From NCBI RefSeq assembly GCF_014805685.1, contig NC_060885.1:18342132-18406131 (forward strand): DNA of 64,000 nt, in the 5' to 3' direction. The stretch comes from Silurus meridionalis (taxonomy: Eukaryota; Chordata; Actinopteri; Siluriformes; Siluridae). The first letter of the stretch is position 1, and the number at the start of each line of letters is the position of its first letter. Under the pieces are notes generated by a model that saw only the letters and a program-made list of their open reading frames with translations, did no database searches and was not told the origin of the DNA. Both the position numbers and the translations under genes were made by a program. Of this stretch, positions 49,687 to 63,144 are shown one piece after another.

Positions 49687-52600
49687 CTACACAAATGCAC
49701 ACAAATATACATAAGAACCTTTTGAGCAATCAGTGTCAAAACTGGAGTATTCATTCCTACCAAGACATAAAAAAAAAAAACAAGCAAGAACAAGAGGTTG
49801 CATATGAATGTGAAAAGTCAATAAAAACAAGAAGCTATTCCCTATGGAATTAAAAATTCTCACAAAGCTTTCATTCAGCAGCACTACAAGTTTTTGTGAG
49901 GAACTGCAGCTGAACTGGTGTTCAGAATAGAATAAAAAAAATGTGTGCATGTGTGCTTTAAAGCTATAAACTAGGACAAAATATTCTCAAGGACAGTGAC
50001 TGGAGAACCTACACCTACATAACTGTCATAAACCTAAATAAATTATTATAAATGCTTGCTCCAAAACCACCACCTGTCATAAAGAGTAAGTGTCATCATT
50101 GTAGGTCGAGCAGGCCTACAATAATAATTATGAAGTCTAATTCTATAGGTATGTTTATATAGGTACAATTAAAACAGTTGCATATACGGACAGTACAACC
50201 AGTGATTTATAAAATTACCCGTGAGCTACTAGAAATGCTGCTGAAGTTTGGTTTGAAAGTATTGAGATGTATATTGTGACCTGGAGCAATTTCATCATTT
50301 ACAGAGGATTTTCTGAGATTTATATTTGTCCATATTGTCCATGGCACTCTCCAACCTCCTCTAAGAAACTTACATGCTTAAATTACCTGCTCTTATTTAT
50401 TAATTTTTTATCAACTCTGCACTCTTCTGATAATTTTAGTCCTGTAGTCCTGTCTGGATCGATTTATTTTGCTGGCAGATACTAAATCTTGCATTGGAAT
50501 AAGTTTTTTTTTTACCTCTGCTACTTGCCAACTTTTGTGTACCCAAATCTCTTCCTGCATCAGGAAACAATGAACAAGGAATCTCTCAACTACATATTTA
50601 GTATGGATTGTATAACTTGAAAATCAATCAAAACCAGTGCGTTGACACAGGCTAATTAAATGCTGTCAGGAACAAGTACAAAGCCACTTTATATTCACAT
50701 TTTCTACAATATCAAGCAATATTTAGTTATTTAACTCATTTTGAGAGTTGTAATGTTAAAATTGATAAACAAGCAAGCAAACAAACAAATAAATAAAACA
50801 TTGTTATATGCAACATTATGCACCCCTTTTCACTTTGAGAAACTAATTCCATCCAGATAGAGCTTAGAGTAAAATATTTGTATTTTAATTTTTTTCTGAT
50901 ATTTAGCCTGTGCTAACAAATAGAACAATTCACCGTGGGTGAGCACTGTCTGTGCTTCACTTTGCTGTCACTATGGTTACCACTCTGGAGACTGCACTGT
51001 CCTGCTGTTTGAAGAGCTGCACTGAGTGCAGAATCCTGACCTTTCATATAAGAATTGGAAAGAGTCAGGTGAAGTGAAAAGCGTTGTATCATCTGCCATA
51101 TGGAAAACCCTTTTTAAAAGCTAAATACACCATAGTTTTCCATATTTATTTTCCATATAAACGGTCTGATATATGATTGACAGAGTATAACGTCAAAAGG
51201 ATGTGGAAACATGACGTAAATAACATCCTATTTCAGAATAATTTCCACTGTGGAATGCCTTACAAAAAAGAGGCAGGAGAGCTCCCATCCATGTAAGATC
51301 CTTACCACACACTTCCACAGGCCCTAACCTCCCATTCACAAACCACTCACCACTCAACCAGCCCCAAAGTGTGTGCATATATATAGTAATAGACACAAAA
51401 GTCTAAATCTGAATGGTTTGATAAAGTTGAACAAAAGGGCCTGGCACTCAGACTAATAGTATTATAAGTGGGTTTATTGTCACCTCCAAACTTTGGCAAA
51501 CCATGTCTTCATGGAGCTCATTTTGTGCACAGGGACACTGTCATGTTGGAACAGATTTGTGCTTGACCTCTTAGTTTTTAGTGAAGGGAACTTTTGATGT
51601 TAAAATCATACAAAGGGATTAATACAACTGTGTGCTTTCAACAATTGTGTTCTTGTCTTCCAAAAAACACATGCAGCTGATGCTTTCACATACTTTTGGC
51701 CATATAGCAATATCAGCAATATTCAGTACCACTATCAATGCCAAAGTCGAAAAACTGTCAAGTGATATCAATTTATTATTTCTAGGCTAATAATATTTTT
51801 GTTGTTCTGCTGTGTACATTTTTGTGTGTAATTGATCATTCAGTATCGTGGCACTGAAATTTGCTATGTATATGTTTTCAGCATCTTGAGTGACGTAAGT
51901 ATAATTTCAGCAATTCAGATTTTTTTTTTTTTTTATTGAAAACATACTGCATGCATAACCCACTATGTCATTATATTGTCAACACTGTCATGTTTTCTGT
52001 CATATTGATTCCACATCACAGTGAGTTTGTTGTGTCACTTTGTCACCCATGTGTGGCTCTGTCGTGGCAGATATACAAGAGCTACAAAGTCAGTACTTGA
52101 TGTTGTAATGTAAGTCAGCCTGAAAAATGTCATACAGAGTACAGTGTCAATGAAACCACCACTGTATGTGTTTTATGTCAACCTGACAGAATAATTGATG
52201 AATGCAGCTTTTCTGACATCTGACACCTGTTGGAATAAGTGCTTTGAAATAGTTGTTTAGATTTAGGTTAGTTATTAGAAATAGCTTTGGGTTTAGTTTT
52301 CCAAAAGCCATCCGAGTAGCAACCTTAAACAATGGAAGCAAATGGAGTTAATGAAGTTAATGGAGTTTGAAATTAATGTGAAATAGAATAACTCAAATTT
52401 TGTTATCGGAACTGGACATATTTAAACTAGATTTTTATCTTTGCAAGCAGGCAAAGTCTACATTTTATGTGATAATGTTTTGAGGAAACAGTTGTCATAA
52501 TGAAAACTGATATTTTCGTTTTGAACTAGTGTTTCAGCAAGAGAGACTAACAAAATGAGATTAATTTTCAAGAATACCTTTTCTCCACTTAGCTGCTCTG

Positions 52601-53230
52601 GATAGCTGAGGCTACTCTTTCTCAGCATTTTTTGTAGGAGTTATTAAAGAATGCTTTTCTCTTTCTCTTGTTTCCTTTACAACACACAGAGCGTTCCTGT
52701 TTCAGGACTTTTTGTGATCATTAGTAATTGCTAGAGTCTTAATTTAATTTGAACCAAAAACAAGGTGCATCTGCTTTCAATTAGTTAAACAATTAATGTT
52801 ATGTAATCATCTAATTTATTTACTTTTTATTAGCTTAGTAAAGCTAAAAGGCAGCTTGTGACATGTCAAATGTGATTTATTTATATAAGGTTCGTAAATG
52901 TGTGGGGGTCTGAAGGAGAGACTATTAGAGAGAAAGGCAGTAGCAAAACCTTTGAGAGGGTGAATTTTTATAGTGAAAGTAGAGGACAGGGTCTAATTGG
53001 ACAGGAACAGAGTGGAGGCACAGGTGGGTGGCACTGGAGCGGTGATGGCAGGCGAACTTGTCTTTGGAGAGAAAAGTTCAGTACTCTAACAATCACGTAC
53101 TGTATGCAGCTAGCAACTAGCACATACACATGCCAACTTATTGCAAAAACAGAGAAAAGGTCACAACCGGGAACAACAACAAAATTTCTCTTGTTCTTGA
53201 ACACAGAGACTTGAAAAACAGGATACTCAC
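49687..53230 (-). other. Intron of pcdh15
   Basis: About 3.5 kb. One Tc1-like remnant at 51475-51712, listed separately. Nothing else recognised. Confidence 0.7.
51475..51712 (+). mobile_element. Tc1/mariner-like 3' remnant
   Basis: The pieces 'AAACTTTGGCAAACCATGTC', 'CATGGAGCTCATTTTGTGCA' and 'GGGACACTGTCATGTTGGAA' lead to the terminus 'CATACTTTTGGCCATATAG'. This order is typical of the same broad family as 22406-22914. Non-coding and heavily decayed. Confidence 0.6.
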
Positions 53231-53358
53231 AATAACCTTCAGAACCGACGTAAAGGTCTTAGTGTCTTCAGTTACTCCGCCAATGTACAGGGACTCTGTA
53301 AACACTGGAGGATGATCGTTCTCATCCTGCACGTTGATAAACACCCTGGCTGTGTTCG
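53231..53358 (-). CDS. pcdh15: Protocadherin-15 exon, EC10-EC11 boundary
   Basis: A 128-nt exon from acceptor AATACACAG to donor ATT|GTGAGT. It completes Thr and reads [20 protein letters not shown], then [20 protein letters not shown] and VI, ending in phase 0. DENDHPPVF is the inter-repeat calcium-binding motif (a D-x-N-D-N-x-P variant with His for the second Asn). The YIGGVTED segment opens EC11. Corresponds closely to the mammalian QDENNHPPVF and FYIGGVSED regions. Confidence 0.97.
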
Positions 53359-54274
53359 CTGTGTATTATTTTCCGTTTATGCACACAAAAACACAAAAGG
53401 AGTCAGAGAGACAGGGTTAGAAACAGCACTCAGTGTGAAAAACTGCTGAACCTATTTGTCACAGTTAGAGTTTGAGGTGCACAGAATAAATATGTACACA
53501 AAGCCGGCTCAACCTCTATGCAAGAGTAGAGCTGAGAAATATGTACTGCCATGAGCATTTTATCGTCTTCCACTGGGCAAGTCAAAAATCATGTGGCTGT
53601 GGACCCGGAACCAACCGGCGGAATGTGACTAACAAAGTGCTATTAATCATATCTTATAATTAGACAGAAAAAAGTAACAGTATTGTTAAAACTGAAAACG
53701 GAATGCTGTAAGAGTTCAACAATCATACTGTCCCCACACACATAAACACATGCACACACTGCTACATTAAGAGACTACATGCAATAATATTCAGCAGAAT
53801 AACTGCCCCCTGTAGGTGTTCTTGAGTGGGCTTTAAGTGCATTTTCAGTCTCCATGCAAAGCTAAAAAAAAAAAAAAATCTAGACCCAAATTGATTCAAA
53901 CCATTAACACTGCATCATGAAGTTCACGCTGTTATTTGTGGCAAAGTGCGCTTTAATGTGTGTGTAGGCGTATGTGTGTGTGTGAATCCTGACTAATTGG
54001 CCTGTGACAATCTTACTTATGTGATGCTAGTCCTGTTTCGCTCTGATCCTTTTAACACACATCAATAAAGTTTTAATAAAAAGCTCTCGGCAGGCGGGCA
54101 GCCGTTTGTTTGAGCAGAAACGCAGATAAAGCAAGGAGCAGGTGGAAAGAGGGAGATAGCCGTGCCTGCAGCTTTCCTTGCCTCAGCCTACGACAATGCA
54201 ACAGCAGTGATGTCTGACTGAGAATGCTGCTGGTGCTGCTTCGTATCGCTTATGACCTTTTGCATGGCGCTTAC
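53359..54274 (-). other. Intron of pcdh15
   Basis: About 0.9 kb; nothing recognised. Confidence 0.7.
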
Positions 54275-54415
54275 TTTTGGAAGGCACACGCAGGTTGGCC
54301 AGAACAAGGGCCAGAGAGTCAGCCTGCAGACGGAGCTCATAGCTGGTGCGCGTCTCGTAGTCGAGTAGCTTCGCCGTGTAAATCATTCCAGTGCGGTTAT
54401 CCACTCGAAACTCAC
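54275..54415 (-). CDS. pcdh15: Protocadherin-15 exon, cadherin repeat EC10 (second part)
   Basis: A 141-nt exon from acceptor GTGTTTTTCAG to donor A|GTAAGC. It completes Gly and reads [20 protein letters not shown], then [20 protein letters not shown] and LRVPSK, ending in phase 1. [14 protein letters not shown] is the classic cadherin G-x-I-x-x-x-x-x-L-D-Y-E core. [10 protein letters not shown] is a protocadherin-15-specific stretch found unchanged in mammals, as I recall. Confidence 0.97.
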
Positions 54416-55845
54416 CTGAAAAACACACAAAAAATTATAAAGGAATATTTCACAGGAGATTTGATGAGTCAGAGAAACATGGAGAGACACTCTCTTTGCC
54501 GAAAGATTCTGAGTTTAATTCATAAAGATGTGAGTCCAGAGTGTTCTGGAGGTGGGAGGGATTCATCAAAGCAGCACTAGTCAGTTTTGGCCATCTGTGA
54601 GATCATAAAGATAGCCTTTTGCCTAAAGTGTGCTACTCTGCTCAGTGACGTAAAATAAGCAAAAAATTATAATAATAAAAAACACAGCAGCCAGGTTAAT
54701 TTGACAGAGAGTATTGACTAAAGTAGTATTTAGAAGTAAGTGTTATGAGTTGGGTTGGGTTAGTCTATGAGCCAGAATCATAATGAATTTACTGACTTTG
54801 AGATTTCAAAGCATTTATATAAGTATCCCTGAATAGTAGCCCATAAATGTAATCGTTGTCACCCTGCCCTGTTGGTAGCTGTTAGTGGATGGCCAAAACA
54901 GCAAAATAAAAAAAAAAAAACAACCAATGGTTAAAATATAATATTTAATTCTATCTGTATATTTTGCAAAGTCAGTATTCAGCTACTGATAAAAATGAGC
55001 ACTGCCACAGCAAAAATGATTACTTACAGCCAGGGTCAGTTTAAACAGTGCTGAGAACACTCCCTAAGGAAAATGAGCAAGGGCACACAGCTCCAGGAAC
55101 CAGAGCTTATAAATGACTCAGGAAAGCTTGTGTCAGAAAAGGGTGATGCAGAGGACTTTAAAAGAAGTATAAGAGTGTAACGAAATACTGCCGTATTTTT
55201 TTCAACCTAATCTCTATCCATTGTTTCTGTCGTGTAGATGCGATAACCACAGACAACCCTTTATTTAGTAAAAAAAGAACAATAAATATGAACTCTAAGT
55301 GCAGTTGTTGTGATATAACAATAATCATCAAGGAATGTCAGTATGATTACATTATGTTTTAGAGATGGGAGTGATTAGATTATGTGTTGCAGGTATCAAA
55401 GAATGTCTAGCCAAAGTTTGTATTATTTAGTTAAATTCAACCTTGAAACACTGAAGCAATACCCATTGTTTTCCCTTAAGCATCTGTAATATTTATAACC
55501 ACAAATTCTTCTCTGTGAGAAAACACATCCATCCGTGAAACAACAGATTTAGAGGTCAATTTACAAACATCTCTGACTAAAACAAAATCTGAATCTAAGC
55601 TGTCTACAAAATGTTTCAAAAAGTTTCATGAACATTTGCTGTTGTTCTTTTGAGCACAGAGAAATGTGACAGAAAATCATTAATAATCACGCATATGTAA
55701 CAGATGCTGTTGATTAAAGTCTGTTGTAAGAAGAAAACTAGCACACTATTAATTAGCCATGCTTTTTATTTAACATGCAATGCAAACAAATACGTGTGTG
55801 AGCACGTTGTGTGATATTCTATTTTACTGTTCTCAGTTCACTCAC
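54416..55845 (-). other. Intron of pcdh15
   Basis: About 1.4 kb; no repeat family or exon recognised. Confidence 0.7.
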
Positions 55846-55955
55846 CCCCCTCATTGCCCCCCACAATGGAGTAGAACACGGTGGTGTTTGCAGCCGCCGC
55901 AAGAACCATTCCTACAGCCCTGCCGATCGGAGCGTTCTCACTCACCGGGCTGAAC
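55846..55955 (-). CDS. pcdh15: Protocadherin-15 exon, cadherin repeat EC10 (first part)
   Basis: A 110-nt exon from acceptor TTTTTGTGTTCAG to donor G|GTGAGT. Its first base completes the previous codon. It then reads FSPVSENAPIGRAVGMVLAA and AANTTVFYSIVGGNEG, ending in phase 1 to continue at 54415. VSENAPIG is the x-E-x strand that starts a cadherin repeat. Where a canonical repeat would have A-x-D-x-D, this one has AAAANTT, so the calcium-binding pair is missing. That fits the known calcium-poor, bent EC9-EC10 joint of protocadherin-15. It is the most upstream exon I can place; EC1-EC9 exons must lie beyond position 64000. Confidence 0.95.
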
Positions 55956-58900
55956 CTGAACACAAAAAAGGACATAAATCAATCCATATCGCCACAATGT
56001 GCTGGCAACAATCCATGATTCACTTGACGTTCCTTTTTCATTAGGCCTCACATATGGTAACAGTGTGTTATGATATTTTTGTCCTTTCTGAATTTCAGTT
56101 CCAGTACAAATCAAAGCTGGCAACCTGCAATAATGTGGGATCAGATAATGATCACTGCACTTATACCTGAGCAGTTAATCTTCAATGAGAGCTCTTACAC
56201 TCCTGCACAGTAACGGCACCTCAAAACTAAGATGAAAAAGCAGATTAGTGCTTTCAGAGATCCATTTAGCGACACTGAGTTGAATCTCAGATAATAAAAA
56301 GGAAGATAGGGATAAAAGCTAGGCCCATTTTCCAGTTTATGGCAACAGCCCGGGGAGGCCGGTCTTTCAAAGAAAGTTGCACTTAGAAGTTCAAAGATCT
56401 TAAATAGATGTGTGAAAGTTCTGCCCTAGTTGAGATTATTTTCTTGTGTATGCACAATTGCTATTGCTTTTAGTCCGGTTATGTTCATTTATAAATCACA
56501 CACTTTAAAACTTAGTAAATTTTATAGCAATTTGTAATTATTTTTATAATATTTGTTATTTGCAGGTAATAAGCAAATATAAACATATCTACATAATCTA
56601 ATGGATTTTGACTTGTGTGATTTTGGTCATGATTTGGTCATCTGATACAAATTTTGGAAATCCTGAATGATTCTTATTATACTAGGCTCATCGCTGGCTT
56701 GACAACTGATTAATGGCTGTTACAATAATTTTTGCCCCCCGATAAAATTCTGGCAGTGTTAGAAGTTTTCAGACACTTTACTGCAGTGTGATGACTTCTA
56801 TGACGACCATCAAACCAAGAACCAATAGAAGCACCAAACATGATGATGTAATTAGCGCGAAACAAAACCTCATGTTCGATCTGTAGATTTGAAAGACCAT
56901 AATGTCCTCTTTTGCTGAGCCATGACTTGCTCCACTCATGTTGTCTTTGTTTCTATCATCATCAAGGCATGTCATGAACGAATTTTACGCTACAGATTGC
57001 TGCTAGTTACCATTAGCGAGAGAACATGCTTCTGAACGTGCCATGGACTGATGCTGTAAAACCTCCGACAAGTCTTTTTCTTGTGTGTCAGTTTTTGACA
57101 TGTCTTGACTGTCGTACAGTCTGACATTATGACAAGTGAGATTCTACAGTGTGACATGGGGACAATCGTACAGTCTGACAAGCAACAATCCCAAAGGCCT
57201 AGTAAAAATCACCCAGCATTAGCCATTTAAAGAAAGTAAAAGAACAAAGAAAACTGATGTTAAAGGTTAAAGATTTTGTTTAAAGACCCAACCATGACAG
57301 TTGGCAGTGCTGTGAATTGAACACATGAACGCATTAGAAAAATTGAGCAAAAGATCCTGGATTATGTCAATCACAATTCATCTATAAAGCACATTTATAA
57401 ACAATGACTAAACTGAAATGCTGCACAGAGTTATAAAAAGACACAAACAGATCAAAGAGATAAGACAAAAAGATAAAATAGAGACTTTATACTGAGTCAT
57501 AAGATAAAACAAATACATTTGCTTTAAGATGTGACAAAATCATTAAGATTTGATGAGGACTTGACAACTTGTTTCAGAAGCTATGTGCAGCAACTGAGAA
57601 CACTTTGTCTCCTTTGTTTTAATCTTTATGTTTTATGTCATATTTAATTCTATAAAAGACTGTACAGTACTATAGTTTCTTTTTTGAGTAAACCATTCAT
57701 TGCATTTAAACAAACATTAACAGTATAATATGGGGAAGAGGAATTAATTCAGGTCCTAAAAAAAAAAAAAAAAAGAAAGGAAAAATATACTTCTATATCT
57801 ATATGTATCCACTCTACTTATTCACATAACTAAATTGGCAGCTTCTGTGTTTAATGAAAGAATCTTTCTATTTAAAAAAGGCTCTTGAGCATGTGTCGTT
57901 TCAGGATTTACAGAAATTTGCAGTTAGGCACAACTACAAGTGAGAGAAGAGTGGGTGGACCACAGCCGCATTGCATTCCTATGCACAGCGCTAACAAAAA
58001 AATAATAAATAAATAAATAAAATACAGCAAAGTGATTATGGGCAGAATAAACCTGCTGTAGACTCCAGCCCTGACCTGCTGTGCTAGAGGGCCGATGAAG
58101 TGTTCTTTCCATTATCACTGAGACAATAGGAGGCTGCCGCAGCTCAACACTTCCGCTGTCAGCAGAAAGTCAAAAGCTTTCCCATTAACGACCCAAAGCC
58201 GATAAGCCTCCCATCAGTTCCCATGGAAATTACCCATTCCATAAATAGCCCACGTGTTGGTGGTGGAGTGAGAAAGGCAGGCGAAGAGATGGAAGCTGTA
58301 GGACTGCTCTGAGCTGCTTCACACTGTGCTTTTCTGGTTCCTTTCAGCTGAGACACACTTGGGGGGAAAAATACGGTGAGTGAAATAGTGAGTGACTTTC
58401 TCTTTGGTGTCTCTTAGTTTGACACTAGCAATAAACAGCAAAGAAATGGAGGCTGTAGGAGGGGGGGAGGCATAGAGAGAGACTTTATCATAAAACATCA
58501 TCACTGTGAAGCATATTAAAGGATGACATTAACGATCGTCAGTGCATTCGTTTTCTCACTTCTTTGCTGAAACAGCAGAGCTCATTAAATACAAAGAGTT
58601 CAAACTTCAGCTGAAATTCTGCCTTAAAGCTCACAGCACATGCTGCCTGTGTGCATAGATAAATTATTTACTATTTAATACACTCGGAGTTGTTTGAAAA
58701 AGTAAAAGCTAAGATGTAGAAACAAGCCTAAATGCTATTAAGCACATTTGCATATTTCTCATCAAAAGCCATCAGCACAACATTATCATTTACCGAGGTA
58801 TATAAAAAAAAGCATCCACGTGCATATATAAGTATCAGCCTTTTAATCACTACAAATAAAAAGTAGAGCTGCTGCCTTGCTGGGAATTTTAATTCAGACA

Positions 58901-59383
58901 TTACTCAGAGGTTTTAAATGTGTTCATCTCACAAATGAGGCAAATGAAATAGAAACCGATTGCTCTTGCTGATAAATTTGAATAAATAAATTCAGTGTGA
59001 ATTTCAATAAAATAGAATATAATGAAGCTAAAGGGGACTACAGACAAAATACATATATTTTTTTATATTATTCTATTATATATTTGCACCTGTGGATTTC
59101 TTATTTAATCATGGGAAAGTCCATTTCAAACAGGACTTTGCTTGGATGGTATCAAGATATAGTCTTAATTACCTTAAAAATAAAAATTAAAAATTCTGAG
59201 ATGAGCAGGTGGAGAGAAAAAACACACAAACACAAACAGACATTCACACACAATGCCACAACACACACTATCATGCAACAAAGATGTCTACAATACATTG
59301 TCAACAGCTTAGAAGCAAAAAGCACTGACAAAAACTGACAGGAAAAAATAAACCCTACCATATGTACGCGTGCACGCGCATAT

Positions 59384-59423
<40 letters not shown>

Positions 59424-59863
59424 TATATAATACTAATATACAGTCTTGTGTCTTTGCCATTTAAAATATTCTGCAAATAGACATAACTACATCCAATATT
59501 CCATAAGAAAAACTGTGTGAATAAAAGATCAGAGCAGTGTTCTTATATTTTAAATATGTAAAGAAAACGTCTCAAATTTTGGAATCACTTTAACTTAGAA
59601 TTAAATAAAGGTGTGTTATATGACATAAAATGTCATTTGAAACATTTCTGAAACATTTTGTTATGCAATACTAATGTAGATCTAGCTATTAGAATTAATA
59701 TGACATTTCCTCTATTTTAAATACATTATATTTTAATACAGAGTAGCTAATTTAATTTGCTTTTCATTTTAATTGCTATTATTTGATTTGGTTTTCAAAT
59801 TTTTTATCAATCCTCTAAACTAGTGAAGTAGTTAATTTACATCCAATATTCTCTGTAGTAAAT
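55956..59863 (-). other. Probable upstream intron of pcdh15
   Basis: No further pcdh15 exon was found up to the window edge. At 57105-57185 three related words (GTACAGTCTGACA, CTACAGTGTGACA, GTACAGTCTGACA) recur at about 30-bp spacing. A (TG)n array lies at 59388-59421. Otherwise unremarkable. Confidence 0.6.
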
Positions 59864-60454
59864 GAGTTCAGGTAGCTGGGGTCAACAGTGCAAAGTAATG
59901 GAGAGTGTGTTAGAGAAGTAAAGAAAAGAGTGCAGGCAGGGTGGAGTGGGTGGAGAAGAGTGACAGGAGTGATTTGTGATAGAAGGGTATCTGCAAGAAT
60001 GAAAGGGAAAGTTTATAGGACTGTGGTGAGACCTGCGATGTTGTATGGATTAGAGACAGTGGCATTGAGTAAAAGTCAGGAGGCAGAGCTGGAGGTAGCA
60101 GAACTGAAGATGTTAAGGTTTTCTTTGGGAGTGACGAGGATGGACAAGATTAGAAATGAGTTTATTAGAGGACAGCGCATGTAGGATGTTTTGGTGACAA
60201 GGTGAGGGAGGCGAGATTGAGATGGTTTGGACATGTGCAGAGAAGGGACATGAATTATATTGGTAGAAGAATGCTGAAGATGGAGCCACCAGGTAGGAGG
60301 AAAAGAGGAAGGCCAAGGAGGAGGTTCATGGATGTGGTGAGGGAAGACATGCAGGTAGTTGGTGTGAAAGAGGCAGATGTAGAGGACAGGGTGGTATGGA
60401 GACGGATGATTCGCTGTGGCGACCCCTAATGGGAGCAGCCGAAAGAAGAAGAAG
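59864..60454 (+). mobile_element. RTE-like LINE, young 5'-truncated copy 3
   Basis: Flanked by a perfect 16-bp target-site duplication, ATTCTCTGTAGTAAAT, at 59848-59863 and 60455-60470. The ORF tail is almost intact. Bases 59888-60184 read QSNGECVREVKKRVQAGWSG onward, including RPAMLYGLETVALSKSQEAE. Bases 60202-60429 read EARLRWFGHVQRRDMNYIGR onward. A single frame change near 60175-60200 separates them. It ends CGACCCCTAATGGGAGCAGC and a (GAA)n tail. This copy is far less decayed than copies 1 and 2, so it is the most recent insertion. It lacks the catalytic reverse-transcriptase core, so it is inactive. Confidence 0.93.
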
Positions 60455-60470
60455 ATTCTCTGTAGTAAAT

Positions 60471-63140
60471 ATTATAGTAAAAATTGTAAGACTGAGAAAA
60501 GGACAGATAGACAGAGAGCTACAAGATGCAATCTTTTGTGCACATTCAAAACAAACTCCTGCACTGTTCTGTTTTTATTGAGGAACAAATCCAGCACTGT
60601 AATTACTGTGGATCTTCACTGATCCTACTTTAAAATTGTTGACTTTTGCTCGATCATTTAGTGCTTATGGCACAAAGGCACATAACAACTTAAGGGCATT
60701 TACTGTAAATACTTCAAGCCTGTGTGCGAATCATATACAGTTACATAACTATGGAAGGATTGTATGGCTTCGTTTTTTACATAACAGGGAAGAATCACAT
60801 ATTAAGGGTGAACTGCAGTTTTAAAATAAAAAATTCAGCATAACAACCAACCAAACAAACCAACTTCTCGCACAAATTGGATACCTTCGAAAAAATGCTA
60901 CTTTTTTTGTCTGATTACTTGTTTGGTCATATGATTGGTTGAATAATTATTGTTAAAAAAAAAAAAAAAAAAACTTTTATTAAAGTTACTATTTTATTAT
61001 TCGCACAAGAGTGTTAGAAAAACAGACTTTCAAAATTTCAGCTCTACTTCCCACAGTCCTCTCTGAATTTGATTCTAACACTGGGAAGGTTTTCAGTCAT
61101 CCAGGTCATGTTAAATGTCTCATAGTATTACATCTTGGCAACTGACCACTCATCCATGGGGATGGCACTAAATTGCTCTTTAAACAGGGTGTGTACACCA
61201 GTGACACCAGAAAATGGTGCTGAACTGCAGGGTAAACAAGCCAGGGCATTCTTTTCTGAATTAGTTGCTGGTGTTTGACTCGGATGATTTCCTGTTTCCC
61301 ACACCTTGGTGTTATGTCAATCACAACATAGTCATTTCAAACAACATTTCACTCACCCAAGAGTCACACAATATACACTATATCACACTTTCAATAAATA
61401 TTCATTTTAATAAGTTTCAAATTAAAGATACTATAAAGCAATGGTTGTTTGACTTTGTCACTTTTTAGATGCTTCAAATTTATGGGTCAGCATGCTCACA
61501 ACTTTAATAAACTAAAAAAGATCCATTTAGGCAAGATTGCCTCCACCCCATGTTCAGTTTATGATCAAACTACACATTTGTCAATATATTGTTTAACAGC
61601 AAATAAATCTGAATGAAACCATGTGGAAATGTATTCAGTGTCCCTAAATATGTGTATATTTTTCAATGCTCAGCTTTTTGGGGTTGTGTGCCAGTGAAGG
61701 TATTGTCAAGAAAGGTTAATTCAGAAGTACAGTAATGTGTGATGAATTCCAAATATGTCTTATTAGTGCCAGCCTACTATTAATAATCTGTTGTACTTTC
61801 TGTGACTGCAATGAGTCAGAAAGAGACAGAGAAAGCAATAAAGAATAGAATAGAGCTGAATATGCTGGAGCTTGTTAAACACACAAACACACACAGTGAC
61901 ATCCCCTTTTAGGCTGAATTTCCAGTAGTGTTTTTGTTAAAAAAAAAAAAAAAATCACACTAAAAAGCAGTACTAAAAATAAAGATTAAGCAATAAGCTT
62001 TGTTGACATTCTAGTTGTTTCCCTAACCTTTCTCTGTATCCATTCAGAGTAGGTTATAGAGACTAGCCTCAGATCTTTCGTGTGGTTTTAAAGATGCTGC
62101 TGGGCTTGGTTTAATGGTATTAGTCTAAAGGATATACTGTATCTGATGTATCAAAAACAGTTAAACAGTACATTCAAAGCTATATCCAAAGAATAAGCTG
62201 AATGACTTTCAGATGCCTATTACAGGCTCAAGCTAAAAACTCACTAGACTATAGCCTAAGTTATTATTAATGCCATCCTGTCACATCAAAATCACTGCTG
62301 CTGATTACAGGGATTTTAAAATGAAGCTGCTCAGGAAAATAGTCAGTTCACTATCTTAGTGAGTCTATCTATCTGCTTATCTATCTGCTGGTCCGCCTAT
62401 GGTATTTTGAAAGCAGTCAATGCAATTAGAGCAATTCTTTTCTTACATGGTTACAATACACCGCGTAAATACAGATATTATTTCGATCTGGAGAACATCT
62501 TGACCTTTCATCGATCAGACAACAAAAAGGCAAGCATATGTGCATGTGTATCTGTTTCTCTCTGTATGTGCTGTTATTAGATCTACAGAACCCCATAATT
62601 ACAGAGGGTAGGTTAATGAGCTGTACAGAGAAACATTTTATCTTCTCTTCATCTCATTCTGCCCTCATTCAACAACCGGTCTTCTGACTGCGTCCTCCTC
62701 TCGGGAAACTTGAATAATACTGAATCAGAATTAAACCCATGCCCAAGCTCTAGGATATAAGAGCAAAACACAATCATCTCCAATGCAGCTACATTTCAAA
62801 ATCCCCAAAACCTTCCCTACTCTAAAAGCCCAAGTGTAAATAACTCATTAGACTTCATATAGAACACACTGCTGTTGACTCATAGGATATTATGATTAAA
62901 TATTCATTCTACCTCTCCTGACTTCATGCACAGCAGGATTCAAACCCCATGTGGAAGTCAGGTGTGCAGACACATAAGACCACTAGATCCTCCAAAATAT
63001 ATAGTGTTTGTTCTTTTTTTTTAAACTAAACTCTTCATAGCTGTTTTTTTTATTATTATTTGTTTGTGGTGCATCACTGAAGATCGGTCTAATCAGAATT
63101 CCAAATAAAATGTACATGTAAAAAATGTTTAAAAATAAAA
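60471..63140. other. Non-coding sequence, probable intron
   Basis: AT-rich, with poly-A/T runs at 60954-60973 and 61939-61954. No exon or transposon recognised. Confidence 0.5.
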
Positions 63141-63144
63141 AAAA

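Noticed and set aside
61106..61324. Minus-strand 72-residue frame as a possible pcdh15 exon upstream of EC10
   Set aside because: No cadherin motif, and the frame does not resemble EC9; no matching splice phases were found.
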